From positions 310,001-374,000 of the forward strand of contig VNWV01000010.1 of assembly GCA_009801085.1 (NCBI GenBank): DNA of 64,000 nt. The letters are read 5' to 3'. Positions 9,778 through 20,819 of this stretch are shown one piece after another. This DNA is from Lasiodiplodia sp. COLG20 (lineage: Eukaryota; Ascomycota; Dothideomycetes; Botryosphaeriales; Botryosphaeriaceae). Both the position numbers and the translations under genes were made by a program. The notes below the pieces were generated by a model. That model saw nothing but the letters and a program-made list of their open reading frames with translations, made no database searches and had not been told where the DNA came from. Positions within the stretch are counted from its first letter, which is position 1; each line of letters begins with the position of its first letter.

Positions 9778-11574
9778 TTACGCCCCCTTTTGCCGAATCT
9801 CCTCCTCATCTTGCTGGCTCAATGCACCCCTCTCAGGCATTCCCGTCGCCTTGATCTCCCTCTCGTCTAAGACCTCATCCCGATTCCCCCTCTTGGGGCG
9901 CTTCTCGTCCAAAAGTGCGCGATCGACCCATCCATCGCCGCGTAGCATGCCCAGCCCTTTCCTGACGACCCCTCCGTTCACAGACTTCGGGTCCATCTGG
10001 TACATACTATTGATGACGGCCAAACTCGTAACGAAAAGCAGGACATCGCCGTTCTTGATGCCCCGCCACCAGCCACGCTTGATGCCAACTTTCCACAAGC
10101 TGTCAATGCTCAAACGGGAAGAGTAAAGGAAAGTGGTGCGGCCATTGTGGCGCTCCAGGAAAGCCCATAATCCGCCCAAGAAACCTCCAAGGAAGAAGCG
10201 TTGGGTAGGCAGGAAGTTCCGTGGCAGGTACTGCTGGAAGAAGCAGATACTCGCCCAGCTGGTACCAATGGCGCCGGTAACGAAGAGCGACATGCGGAGG
10301 ATGGACTTGGCAAGGCGGTTGAGAGCTGCAAAAGGAGCGTCGACGAAGGCCTTGTATCTGGCAAGTGAAAGGACGCCGAAGATGATCGTGAAGAAACGTG
10401 CAAGCGCCGGGAAAGCTTGAATGAAATAAGAAATATAAGTCCGAGCGCATGACGGGTCATGCGGGTGGAGAAGGGCGCAGGAGAGGTTCTTGATAGCGGG
10501 ATGGGCTGGCGACGTGATGGGTGATATAGCCGTCAAGGTACGGGGAAGGGTCTGCTTGTTGGGGAACATGATAGGTGAAACGAAGGGACTGTATGCATGT
10601 TAGCTAGGGAAGTGCGTGAAAAATGGGTTGACTTACGGCCACCGCAGGCGAGCGATTTCGCCAAGGCTGTCGACCACTGCGTAAGTGTCTGGCCATGGGG
10701 CCTGCCCAGCATAGTATGGCGGCTTGGGCTGGATGTACTGGGGTGAGTTCTTCAGTATGAAGCGGCCGTATGCTTCAGGGAAACAATCCCGATCAAAGAC
10801 AAATGCGTGCAGCAATTGTCCGCAGGCCACAGGGTACAGTAACCACGAGCCGAACCACCACGGACGATCCTTAAACAGCCCCCTATCCTCAAGCCCATTG
10901 TATATAAACTCCAGTGACCTTGAAAAGACGTAGATGGCAATGGTGATTCGAAGCTGATCTGCGGGGTAAAGCCCGAGCCAGAAGCCAGAGAGGCTGGCGC
11001 CAATGGCCGGAGCAAGCCTTGAGGTCAGAACTTTTGTGACGCGGGGGTTGCGACGACGGAATGGCTTGGCATTGTCTGTGAGGATGCTTTCTCGTAGGCG
11101 GATGAAGAAGCGATGGAGAATGCGGTGGAAGAAGAGGATCAGGCCGAGGGAACTGGAGAGGCGGACGTTTGGAGATTTCCAGAAAGGGAGTTTTGGCCTG
11201 AATTCGTAGCGAGGTTAGAAGAGAAGGCTATCAACGCCATGGAATGTGAGCACTCACGGCACAGTGGTGCGCTTTGAGAGCAAGCGTGTAGAGACGATTT
11301 CCCAGAGCTTCAATGCGGCGTAGGAAGATAAGCCGAGGCGGAGGGAAGCGCGAACGGCAGAAGCATTGTAGTCATCGGTCGCTTTGACAATGGCCTCGTA
11401 GCGTCGCGGAGGAGGGGCCCTTTGGCGTGCAGCAGGAGGAGCGCGCGAGATCAGGTATTGATGCAAGAGCTTGTACTCGCGGGCGCTGAGCGTGTAACGG
11501 AGGGCGTTGCGCACGACTGGGTCGAGCTTGTCAGGCTTTCCCGAGGACGGGGACGACGAGGCGACAGAGCTCAT
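9778..11574 (-). CDS. TMEM135-like multi-pass membrane protein
   Basis: A homologue of transmembrane protein 135, a peroxisome- and mitochondria-linked protein family in eukaryotes; the fungal role is not settled. Exons are 11258-11574, 10637-11197 and 9778-10588 (reverse strand), with GTGAGT and GTAAGT donors, giving 562 residues. The start MSSVASSS is the first sensible ATG. Visible features are a basic N-terminal region, several hydrophobic helices (for example SLGLILFF and IGASLSGFWLGLYPADQL), the family's HPHDPSCARTY motif, and two late hydrophobic pairs including RFFLGGFLGGLWAFLER. The C-terminal tail is charged. The stop codon TAA sits inside a perfect GTAAGT donor. Using the later acceptor before ATGA would still give Ala-stop, so the protein end is the same. 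It is divergent from the LITAF gene. Confidence 0.87.
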
Positions 11575-11863
11575 GATGGCGGCGGTGGCATGGCAAAGTC
11601 CCTCGTAGCGCCAGGAGAAATGGTGGTTGACGAGGTTGCTTGCGCGGGAGCTGCCTGTTGTTGCGCACACGAGTTCCGGTGGTGACCTCGGCTCTTGCCC
11701 CAAGTGGCAGCCAAGCGCTTGTGAACGTGCCGCTCATAATAGCACGATCAGCACTAGAGGTCCTCCATCTATCCTCTTCTCCGCGCGCATTCAGCCAACA
11801 ACCATGTAAATACGTCTCCTTTCCAGGGCAGGAGATGAAGTCTGCGAGAATACGTGCAAGGAG

Positions 11864-11875
11864 TGACGTCACGTG
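11864..11875. promoter_or_regulatory. Composite CRE / E-box (TGACGTCACGTG)
   Basis: A full palindromic CRE, TGACGTCA, overlaps the E-box CACGTG. It is 290 bp upstream of the TMEM135-like start and about 850 bp from the LITAF start. A bZIP and a bHLH factor could compete here; this is inferred from the motifs only. Confidence 0.5.
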
Positions 11876-12580
11876 CGAAGCGGAGGCAGGGTGCGATAAG
11901 ATAAGGCCAGGAAGCTATATGTAGGTCTTAGGCCCGCTGTGACGCAAAAACGGGCCACCCTCCGTCGAAGACTTCGGCCGCGCTCGGCGCGCACAGTTCA
12001 AAAACGAGCTTCGCTGGCAGAGAAGGATGTCTGCCCACCATGGCGTCAATGCGTTGCACAGCGGTCCAGCCCCGGTCTCAAGGACACTGCAAGCGCCACG
12101 GCTGCGGCTCCCCATTTGCCCGGACATTTTAAGAAGCGAGCCAGCCAAGCTTGGAAACAAGCGAGCCAAGCTAGGGAAGATGCCGAGCGGCATCAAGACT
12201 GCACTGCCCGATGTTGTGAAAAGCGGGTCGGCTATTCGCAGGCGGTGTTGCTCACAGCCCCGAAGGATTCGGCCATGAAGCAGTCAATGCAGTCGTTATG
12301 TCTTCGAAAATGTTCACCGCCCGGTCTGCGGCTCCCGGCTTGGGTCATTTTGCGGCACGCCTTCCTGTCGATCCATCTCCTGTGGCGCCGCTTGTCTATG
12401 AATACGCTGGCCATTTGGCGCCGGTGCCTGAGTTTGGGGGCCGCAGCACTGCATTTGGGGGCCACAATTGCCCGACTGGGCATCGCCGCTCGAACCGCAC
12501 CTTCAACCAGCTGTGTTGCCTTGCATGGCCCCAGTCCATCTATCCACCCGTGCGGATCCAGCAACCCTAAACCCTTTGTC

Positions 12581-12587
12581 TATATAA
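12581..12587 (+). promoter_or_regulatory. TATA box of the LITAF gene
   Basis: TATATAA lies 135 bp upstream of the ATG at 12722, followed by a pyrimidine-rich leader. This position is reasonable for a fungal core promoter. Confidence 0.55.
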
Positions 12588-12721
12588 CAATCCACCTGCC
12601 CTCGCAGTCTCGCCGCACCAGCCTACAGCACTCGTAATCCTCCGGCCCCCACCCGCACATCATCGCATCCAAACGAGCTAGTCTTGCGCAGAATCCTACC
12701 AAATCTTATCTTAGCGTCATC

Positions 12722-13696
12722 ATGGAGAAGCAAACCACTGGACGTATGTCATCCCCCAGCTCCCTCCTCTTCCCTTCCTCTCTTTTCAACAATTGAGCTG
12801 CCCCTCTGTTCTGCACCACCATGGCTACTGCTGCGCCGTTGCACGAGGCCGAGAAGGTCGCCGAGCAGCAGGACGAGAAGCCAAGCGTCGCACCCGCAGA
12901 GCAAACAGAGGAGAAGAAGACCGCCGAGGATGTGGCACCCGAACAGCAAGCTGCCGTGCCTGCGCCCTCGTCAGACGAGAAAATCCCCGTCGAGCCGCAG
13001 CTTGCACCCTATCCGCCCTCCTCGGCGGCGCTGTCGCCGACATCGTCGCCAGCATTCTCCTCTGCCTCGACGGTCCCCAACTCGCCATTCACCGCAACTG
13101 CAACCACTCCGCCACCGCCTTTGAGCACTATTTCTTCCACAGACACTGACAAGGTCGCCGTAACACCAGTCATGGGCCAATACCCCACCGACCCTTCCCA
13201 GCAGCCGCCTGCGCCTATCTACCCCGACCACACCGGCTCTACCAGCCCGCACCAGCAGTACACTATCCAGCCGGACCACGCCTACCACCAGCAGCCTCCC
13301 TATGATCACAACCAGTACTACGCCCAGCAGCAGCAGCAGCAGCAACAACAACAGCACCCTGGCGCCCAGCAGTACCGTACCGCAACTCCCATCGCCAACT
13401 TGAACCGCTCTCCGGCGCCTGTTGACTGCCCTGCTTGTGGCCACCGTGCTCTGACCGCCACAACCTTCCAGACCGGCAACACCACTCAGTAAATCAATCC
13501 ATGCATCGATTGCTGTTCTTGGACTAACGCATTTCACAGCGCCTGGGCCTTCGGCGTCTGCCTCTGCCTCTGCCTCGGCTGCATTCCCTACCTGATGAGC
13601 AGCACCAAGGACGTTCAGCACAAGTGCGGCAAGTGCGGTGTTCTTCTCGCCACCTGGCACCGCTCTGGCAACACCGACGTGCACATGCACGCATAA
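12722..13696 (+). CDS. LITAF-domain membrane-associated protein
   Basis: A probable monotopic endosome/lysosome- or plasma-membrane-associated zinc protein of the LITAF/SIMPLE type. The preferred model has exons 12722-12743, 12798-13488 and 13540-13696, giving 289 residues. The first mini-exon (MEKQTTG) joins in frame through a GTATGT...TTGAG intron. If that intron is only in the leader, translation would start at 12821. The last intron (51 bp, branch CTAAC) is certain because it joins the LITAF domain: first knuckle CPACGH, then the membrane-dipping stretch WAFGVCLCLCLGCIPYLMSS, then second knuckle CGKCG. The N-terminal 200 residues are Pro/Ser/Thr/Gln-rich and disordered, with a polyglutamine run (CAG/CAA codons around 13324-13353). 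A PPxY-like adaptor region may lie in the PPY-rich part. Confidence 0.85.
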
Positions 13697-15825
13697 AGCG
13701 CTTTCAACCCGTCTCATCCCAAGACATTCGGCGATTTCTCTATTCTCTCCATCATTTTATTCATCATGATACCTCTCTGTACAAGTCTACATATCTCTGG
13801 CGGTTAAGACATCTCGCAGACGAATGCGGTGGTGGCTGGAGTTTGAACGGCCGGTTTTTGCTTTTTTGTAATGGTAGAACTTTACGTATGAATGCCGCAA
13901 TGCCTGCAGTATTTTGCAGCGACGGTTGGCAAAATGGTAAACACTAGAGACTAAGATCTCTTAATTTTGAAAAGTCCTGTTTTCTTCCAAGATCTACATG
14001 TAACGTCGCTTTAAGCAGCAACGGTTTCAGCGTAGTGGCGTTGCACGACCGGTTTAGCGGCAACTACGGAGTCTCTTTGTTCGATGATGAGGAACATCCC
14101 CAGGCGCTGTATGCTGAACCTGTCTTTTGCGTCACATACGCTTTCCATGCTCCCCTTGCTGAAGCCTTGACGTTTTCGTATACCTTCGCGCGCTGACGCC
14201 CAGAAACGCTAATAATGGCCAACGCCATGGACGGCTTTGCCGCCAAGGGAGCCAGAGCTTGCTTGTGGCTTTAGCTCGGTTGCGCTAGGAACGTACCGTA
14301 CGTTCCGTCTACGGTTACGCTTGCTGCTTGGCAGTGCGGAGGACGGGAGGTGCCGGTGCATGTGAAGACCCACTCGTGGACGGCGGCACGGGGGTTGGCC
14401 CACAGGGCTGAGAGAAGAAGATCTGCACGAGGCACGAGATGCGGAGATGTTGCTGTCGAGGCTTTTAAAGGGTCCAGCTTGCCATTGTTCTTTTTCTTAT
14501 TTATTTTGAGGACCGTAGCTGCGGTGACACGGACAGGTCAGAAGGAAATGACTTCGATCAACAGAGAAAAATTCCAAAGACTTCGTGCTTCTTGCTTTCG
14601 CTCTTGCTTGTTGTGAGCTGTTCTCAATTTGAGAATATTAAGTTTGAAGAAATGAAAGAAGCCAGTGCCTTATCTTTAATTGATCCCACAATGTAGTGTT
14701 TCTTGATGTTGATGAATGTCATCAGCTAAGGACAACGCGTCTCAGCACTTGAGAGTCAGGGTGAATTGACAGCATTTGCCCAGACTATCTCAAGTGCACA
14801 AGATGAGAAAAGCGAAAGTGCATTGGGAACAATGGTAGTTTCATCGCATCGGGTAGCCTAGTATTGAAGATATACTCAGTAAATAAAAGAATCAAGGAAG
14901 TGGGCAAATGCTCCATTTTTAGGGCCTTGTAAATATTATTGTATAAGTTCCAGTAGTAAACACTCCTTGAAGAATGATATGCACATGACGCGGCTGAGTG
15001 GTTGGCTCATGACGCAAGTTGCACTGAATAACGTTTTTACGTGTGCATGAATTCCTGGGAACCTTCCCGGGGGATAGACTTACAATTATCTGGTGACCAG
15101 TAATTTCAGCAGCCTCGAATTTGACATTAAAAGTTGGAGATACTTGCTGTTGCCTCCTTTCACTGCCATATCGAAGCCACTTTTCAGATATATTGAGTTT
15201 GATGAGTTGAACATAACGCCGCCAAAGACTTTCGCGGTGTCTGGTTCTCCGTTACTAGGAAATCAACTCGTATGCTTTTCAAAGTAGGAAATTGTGACGC
15301 ATCAGCAGCCGATCTACGGGTTGGTCAGTATCTACGAAAATTGATGGAGAACGAGTTTTAAGTGAAGTGAGGAGAAGAGTTTTCACGGCGACAGAGCCTT
15401 TCGAGTACGTAGCAGGGGTTGTCGCATGAAGAATCGCCTCGGCAACAACCAGTATTATGAACTAAGGAACGACATTCATGGCACTATTCGTTCTCATGTA
15501 TAAACATGTTACTTGAAAGTACCGAAGAACCGAGAGGGTGTTGGACGCCACTTGGGTACAAATCGAGTGAAAGATGTAGAACGAACCAGTCAAGGGCATG
15601 CGGCGGGACGCTTACATGCAGATGATGCCCAGTGCAGGATCTACGGTACTGAGCCAATCGTCATGCGACATGATTGAACGCAGCACTGCTCATGCATTGA
15701 CACGTAGAGCACCAGAACGCGGGGAGGGGCAATGACAATATCAAAATATTGAAGTGATTTCATGATGCCACTGTGAGTGTTCTCTTCGTCTCAACACAAA
15801 TATTTGCGAAATTGCGACATTGAAA
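13697..15825. other. Long intergenic region
   Basis: No gene is supported; all open frames are short and unlike coding sequence. A perfect 19-base palindrome, GGAACGTACCGTACGTTCC, lies at 14288-14306. Confidence 0.5.
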
Positions 15826-17434
15826 ATGGCAACGATTTCCGAAGTCAGGCCCGACGGCGTACACGTGCTAGACCCTAGAGGAGATGTTATACTGGTGTTG
15901 GAAGATCCACACCTCGAACAAGAGAATGCAGAGTCGGAGCCGTCCCCAGAGGAAGAGATGACTCCTCTCATTCCCGAGGAACCACCTACCGAAGAAGCCA
16001 CGGACTCAATCCCCGAGTTTTACACGCCGCTTCCTGAGTCTGAAAAGGAGAATCTTGAGCCAGAACCAGAGCCGTCTGTGGCCGAAGCGCCCATTCCCGA
16101 GCCCAATGGCGACTATCCCGATCCGGACGAGATACCGGTTGAAGTTCCTCCACCTGCACCAGAGCCCGAGCAGGAGCATCACGATACACGAGTACTCGTT
16201 TCTTCCAGCATTCTTCGACTTGCCTCTCCCCTTTTTGCGGCCCTGCTGGAGAACGCTACCACAGAGGGCAAAATTCCTGACGAGCATTCACCCCCCGAGC
16301 TGGACTTCACCGACCTCGAAGACCCAGACGCATTCATCAGCCTCCTCAAAATCATGCACCTCAGGACACGCTCAGTCCCGCGCACTGTAGGGCTCGAGAA
16401 GCTGACGCAGCTGGCGAAGCTGGTCGACCAGTTCGGCTGCCACGAGGCTGTTGAGCTCTTCAGCGACGGCTGGATCGACTGCCTCCAGCCTCACCTACCT
16501 ACGGACATGGATGGTTTCTCGGAGGATATATGCCGATGGATCTGCATCGCATGGGTGTTCGGGCGGGAGCGAGAGTTCAAGATTGCGACGAAGGTTGCTC
16601 AGCGCTGCGCGTGCAAGCCACTCGACTGCAGGGAATACCCAATCCCCAAGGAGACAATCGGTGCGTTTTCTCTTTTCCATTATCACTCCTGCCACCCCTC
16701 CTCTTCCCTCCAAGTCACCTGCTCCCAGCAACCTTCACGAAACACCATCTAACCCCTCCACTCCAGACTCCATCAACCGCACCCGCAACCGCGCCCTCGT
16801 CACCCTCCTCCTCACCCTCAACGACCTCGTCGACACCTACCAAACCAGCCTCTCCGCGCCCCGCTGCAGCGACGAGTGCGACTCGCTCGTCCTCGGCGCC
16901 CTGACGCGCCGCCTCAAGGCGCGCGGCATCCTCGAGTGGCTCGCCGACCCGTACCCGTACGTGCCGCACGTCGAGGGCCCCGCCATCGTCGCCGCCAGCA
17001 GCGTCGTGCCCGACTTCTCGGTGCGCAGCCTCGCCGCCTGGGTCCGCGAGCTGGAGTTGCCGTCGGTGCACGGGAGGCTCTGGAAAGCTGCTGCCGTTGC
17101 TGTCGAGGCGCCGCTTTTACCGCCGGAGGAGCCGCTTCCGCCGCCCGCGGTGGAGGAGTTTGATGAGAATGACTTGAGGATCGCGGAGGAGGATGTGATG
17201 GCGGCTGCCGGTGGCGGTGAGCGGGATGATTGGGGCGTGTGGGGCACGTCGACGGTGAAGGGGAGGCGGAACAAGAGGAAGGTTGCGCTGCGCGAGGAGG
17301 TTCCGCCGCCGCCGCCGCCGCCGTGGTCCGAGGATGCGGCGGCGCCGTGCGATCCGCTGGCGGGGACGAAGGCGAGGGTGGCGGAGATTGAAGCGGGATT
17401 GCGGGGGCTGGATATTGAGTCGTTGAGGGCTTGA
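15826..17434 (+). CDS. BTB/POZ-like domain protein
   Basis: A fungal protein of the BTB/POZ-like type, probably a protein-interaction scaffold or adaptor. Exons are 15826-16660 and 16767-17434 with a 106-bp intron (GTGCGT...CCAG), giving 500 residues. Translation starts at ATG 15826; no in-frame ATG lies just upstream. The N-terminal 120 residues are highly acidic and Pro/Glu-rich, with repeated EPEP-type units. The BTB-like core follows (about 122-200): RVLVSSSILRLASPLFAALL, then LDFTDLEDPDAFISLLKIMH, the usual 'residue-change over threshold' strand of fungal BTB proteins. The C-terminal half has a helical region after the intron, a polyproline stretch (PPPPPPPW) and a KGRRNKRK basic cluster that could target it to the nucleus. 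The function is unknown. Confidence 0.82.
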
Positions 17435-19915
17435 ACTGCTTCTCTGGATTTACCAGTTGTCTTAGCGCAGCTTCCGTGCATATTGGGGGAAGGAGCGTGC
17501 TGATGAAAACTCATTGCTTTTCGGGATATGCAAAATTGGAGTGACGATATATTCATAATTTCATATGACTTCCATCATCTGTATGAAAGAATTTGTTGCC
17601 TACACAGCAGCTGATAGGTCTGCGATCAGTGGGATCCGTGCCCTACGCCTATATATTGGGACACTGGAGGCTATGATGGCCTGTTCTTGCTTCTGTAAGG
17701 CAAATCGACAGCGACTGTTCCTTAGAGTAGAAGGGAGACCCTTCGTGACTCCGTTTCGGACAAAACAATACTTACGAAACTTCCTGGCCTGTAGTCTTCA
17801 TTTTAGTTCACACTTCCTCTCTTCATTGGTCCTCATTGTGCTATTGCTTGCTCTAACGATACGAGTTGATACTAATTTTCAGCTCCACATAATACTGACA
17901 CTGATCATCATTAGTCCTCTGTGATGGTATGAAGCAATATTGCAAGTGACTGGGCTCCGTATAACGTCGAACGATAGGTGGTGGACGAGCCAGGACGAAG
18001 ACACGGGAAATCGAGAAAGCAAGATGTATTGCAATAGCGAAGAACAAGCAAGTGTAATCCTTAGGACTGTAGCTTGAGATTTTGTTATTGTGTTTGTGGA
18101 GGTCTTCTTAAGGATATCAGAGGCAAAATGGGCGTGTAGGGAGGTTTTATGTTCAGCGGGCAGTTGCGGGGTGAAATCCAATAGAACACGTGCGAAGAAG
18201 CTAAAAGCTCACGAGAACCGTGATCGTGTTCGCTAAAATGCTGTTTCTTTAAGATAGGAAGTAGTAGGGCATGTTGGATAGACAAGTGCTGGGCATGAGA
18301 TGAGGCTCCAAGGGCAAACTCAATGATTTCCGTGAGACAGACTCTTGACAATGCAGCCTTCTAAGCGATGTAGAGTTACCAGAGCTCATTGGGCGAGGTG
18401 AAGGGTGGTGTAAGAGGGGTTTTTTTTTTTTTTTTTTTTGAAAAGAGTGATTCAGCAGTCAGTGATCGACGTGCATCTGCTTCCGTCTTTGAGTCGTCGG
18501 GTAACTTGAGCCCCAGTGGATCAGACCACTGAGCAGAAGCTGGAATGCAATAACGCCTCCAACAATCAGCCACGACCACCGCCAAGAAAGTTCCACGGCC
18601 GCCCCTGCCAAGCGGCCGCCATGGCGTAGACTCTCTTCCTGCAAGCTTATTCCATTAGCTCACTGGAGTAGTGCAATTTCAAGGATCGAACGAAGAGACC
18701 CTTTGGCAGATGCAAGAAGCATCCGAGCCGTATTCCAAGCTAAGATGAGCGTTTTTATTTCTTCTTGTTCTTACTCCTTGACACAACAGCAGGGCCTTGT
18801 GCACTAGTTGCTTTTTTCGTGCCCCACGCGCATGATGCATGCATAGACCTCGCCGACCTGTCACAAAAGTCTCGCAAAAAGGCCGACTCGCCCTTCAATC
18901 GCCATCATCGTCTGTTCAAGTGGCTGGAATGCGAGAAATCAATGGATTCTTCTGCATTGGATGCCGCGATGGTGAACTGGGGCTTGGAGGCGTAGAAGAG
19001 AAAAAGGAAAGACGATGCGGCGCTGGCCGGGGTATGGAGCCGAGAATACCGCCAAATAAATGCATGGCAGGTACGAGGTAGGGAAGCAGGAAGGATGCGG
19101 TAAGTGAAGGAGCTGCAGCTGCGCCATCCCCGGCCATGCCCGTCTTCTGTGGCTTGTTTTTTTCTCAGCTCGTCACCCATCGCACTGCAGCAGCGAGCAC
19201 GCTCCTGTCACCTTTAGCTCTCCGTCCGCGCGGGTGCGGAGCGGTCTGCACCGAACGACCGTTGAGGCAAAAGCAACGCCAATAAACACGAGAACGCACG
19301 AGATTGAGAATCTTCAGTTTCCGGCCACTTGCAGGTCCTCCCTGCTCTTTCCTCCGACGGCCCCTTTCTCTCCGCCCGCTGCGAATCGGGTCTTTCCCGT
19401 GACACAACGGAGCCACCGCCATTGCCATCTGCCGTGCAACACTATGTTTCAACCCCCAGATCCCGGAAATCTCGCCACAAGAAGACTTTCAGCCATGAGA
19501 AAACCGCTGGGCTGGGACGCCTCCAATACATTCATACATACAATTATCGGAACCTGCCACTCTGGCTGCGGTTGTTGGGATGCGATCAGATTGGGTAGTC
19601 TGCTGCTCAGCTTGGGAGGCCGGCATACTTATTTACCTCGTACATCGCTAGAGGACGACCCAGTCACCTCAAGCAACAAGCTCACCTGCGACCTTCTGTG
19701 TTTTGTGGGGAAGCCGAATTTCTTTTTCTCTCCTGCAAACGCTCGTTTTGCCTGTTCAAGGGTCACGCCGCGCCGAATCGTTCCTGCCATCGCCCGCCGA
19801 GCCAAAGGCCAGCCTTCGCCGTTTTTAATAAGAGAACTTTTCCACCAGCAAACTACTTTTGATTACCTCCAACAACACCTACGCGTCAATCCCTACCCTA
19901 AAAAATTGTTCGACA
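17435..19915. other. Long intergenic region
   Basis: No gene is supported. It contains a 20-base T run at 18420-18439. The long open frame across 19234-20049 begins without ATG, overlaps the CFEM gene in another frame and looks non-coding. Confidence 0.5.
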
Positions 19916-20716
19916 ATGAAGTTCTCCTACGCTGCCATCGTTGCCATCTCGGCATCTTTTACGTCTGCTGCCTACACCGCCGCCGACATTCCCAGCTGCG
20001 CCGTAAGTTCTCGACGATCCCGGACCAATCCCTCAGGAGTACATGCTGACTGGTTTGCTTCTTGTAGATTTCCTGCTTCGAGACCGGCGCGCCCCAAGTT
20101 GGCTGTACCGTGACCGATCAGACATGCCAGTGCGCTAAGGCCTCTGAGCTCACCGACAAGATCACTGGCTGCGTGACGGGTGCATGCTCGGTTGAGGATG
20201 CACTGAGTAAGTGATAGCTATTCATGCCTTTTCTTCACCAAGTCTGCTGACACAATCAACGAAGAAACGCAACAAGTCTCAAACGGGATCTGTGAGCAGC
20301 TCTCCAGCTCCGCATCCTCGGCCGCCGCGACCTCGACTGCATCCGCCTCCGCCTCAGAAGGGTCCTCGTCAGTCCCCATCACCTCATCTATCAGCGGCAT
20401 CTCTGCACCCTCCAACAACACTACGAGCGCCTTCATCACCACCCCACTACCATCAAGCAACGCGACTGCACTGGTGACGTCGTCTTCGGCTGCTGTCTCC
20501 TCCACCACCACCTCTACAAAATCCTCCACCAAGACAGCTTCTTCCACTAAGACTGAGACGGCTGACAGTGACTCTTCTTCTACAAACAGCGCCTCGGGAA
20601 CAGCTAGCGCGGCGAGTTCGTCAAGCACCGCGAATGCAGGGAGTGTGGATAGGCTTGGAGAGAATTTTGGTCTGGCTGTTGCGATAGGCCTCGGCTGCCT
20701 CATCGCTGCTATCTGA
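19916..20716 (+). CDS. CFEM-domain surface protein, probably GPI-anchored
   Basis: A cell-wall or plasma-membrane protein; CFEM proteins act in heme/iron capture, adhesion or host interaction. Exons are 19916-20002, 20068-20206 and 20265-20716, giving 225 residues. The signal peptide (about residues 1-18) ends near SFTSA. The CFEM domain has all eight Cys in the expected order: SC, SC, GC, TC, QC, GC, AC and IC, from IPSCA to GICEQL. Its TDQTCQC segment is where heme-binding CFEM proteins carry an Asp. Both introns interrupt this domain, and splicing restores the Cys pattern, which supports the model. A long Ser/Thr-rich stalk follows (about residues 85-205), then a hydrophobic end LAVAIGLGCLIAAI, typical of a GPI-anchor signal. 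It converges with the GCIP-like gene, leaving only about 100 bp between stops. Confidence 0.93.
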
Positions 20717-20819
20717 TCGGATCCTGATGGGGAGGCGGAGAGGTTTCGTGTGAATGATGGCGTTGGGAAAGCAAGTTTGTGTTGTTTTGTGGACTAGCGA
20801 GCACTCGATAGCATAATAC

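Larger units (their letters stand above)
11575..12721. other. Divergent promoter region (TMEM135-like / LITAF)
   Basis: A GC-rich spacer without a supported gene. Besides the sites annotated separately, it has two direct-repeat pairs. One is an AAGCGAGCC...CAAGCT block repeated at about 12131-12175. The other is TTTGGGGGCC followed by RCA at 12433-12445 and 12454-12466. Confidence 0.55.

Noticed and set aside
18420..18439. T run as a retroelement poly-A tail
   Set aside because: No retroelement coding sequence or target duplication lies next to it.
19234..20049. 271-codon frame before the CFEM gene
   Set aside because: No ATG at its start, no domain, and it overlaps the well-supported CFEM exon in another frame.
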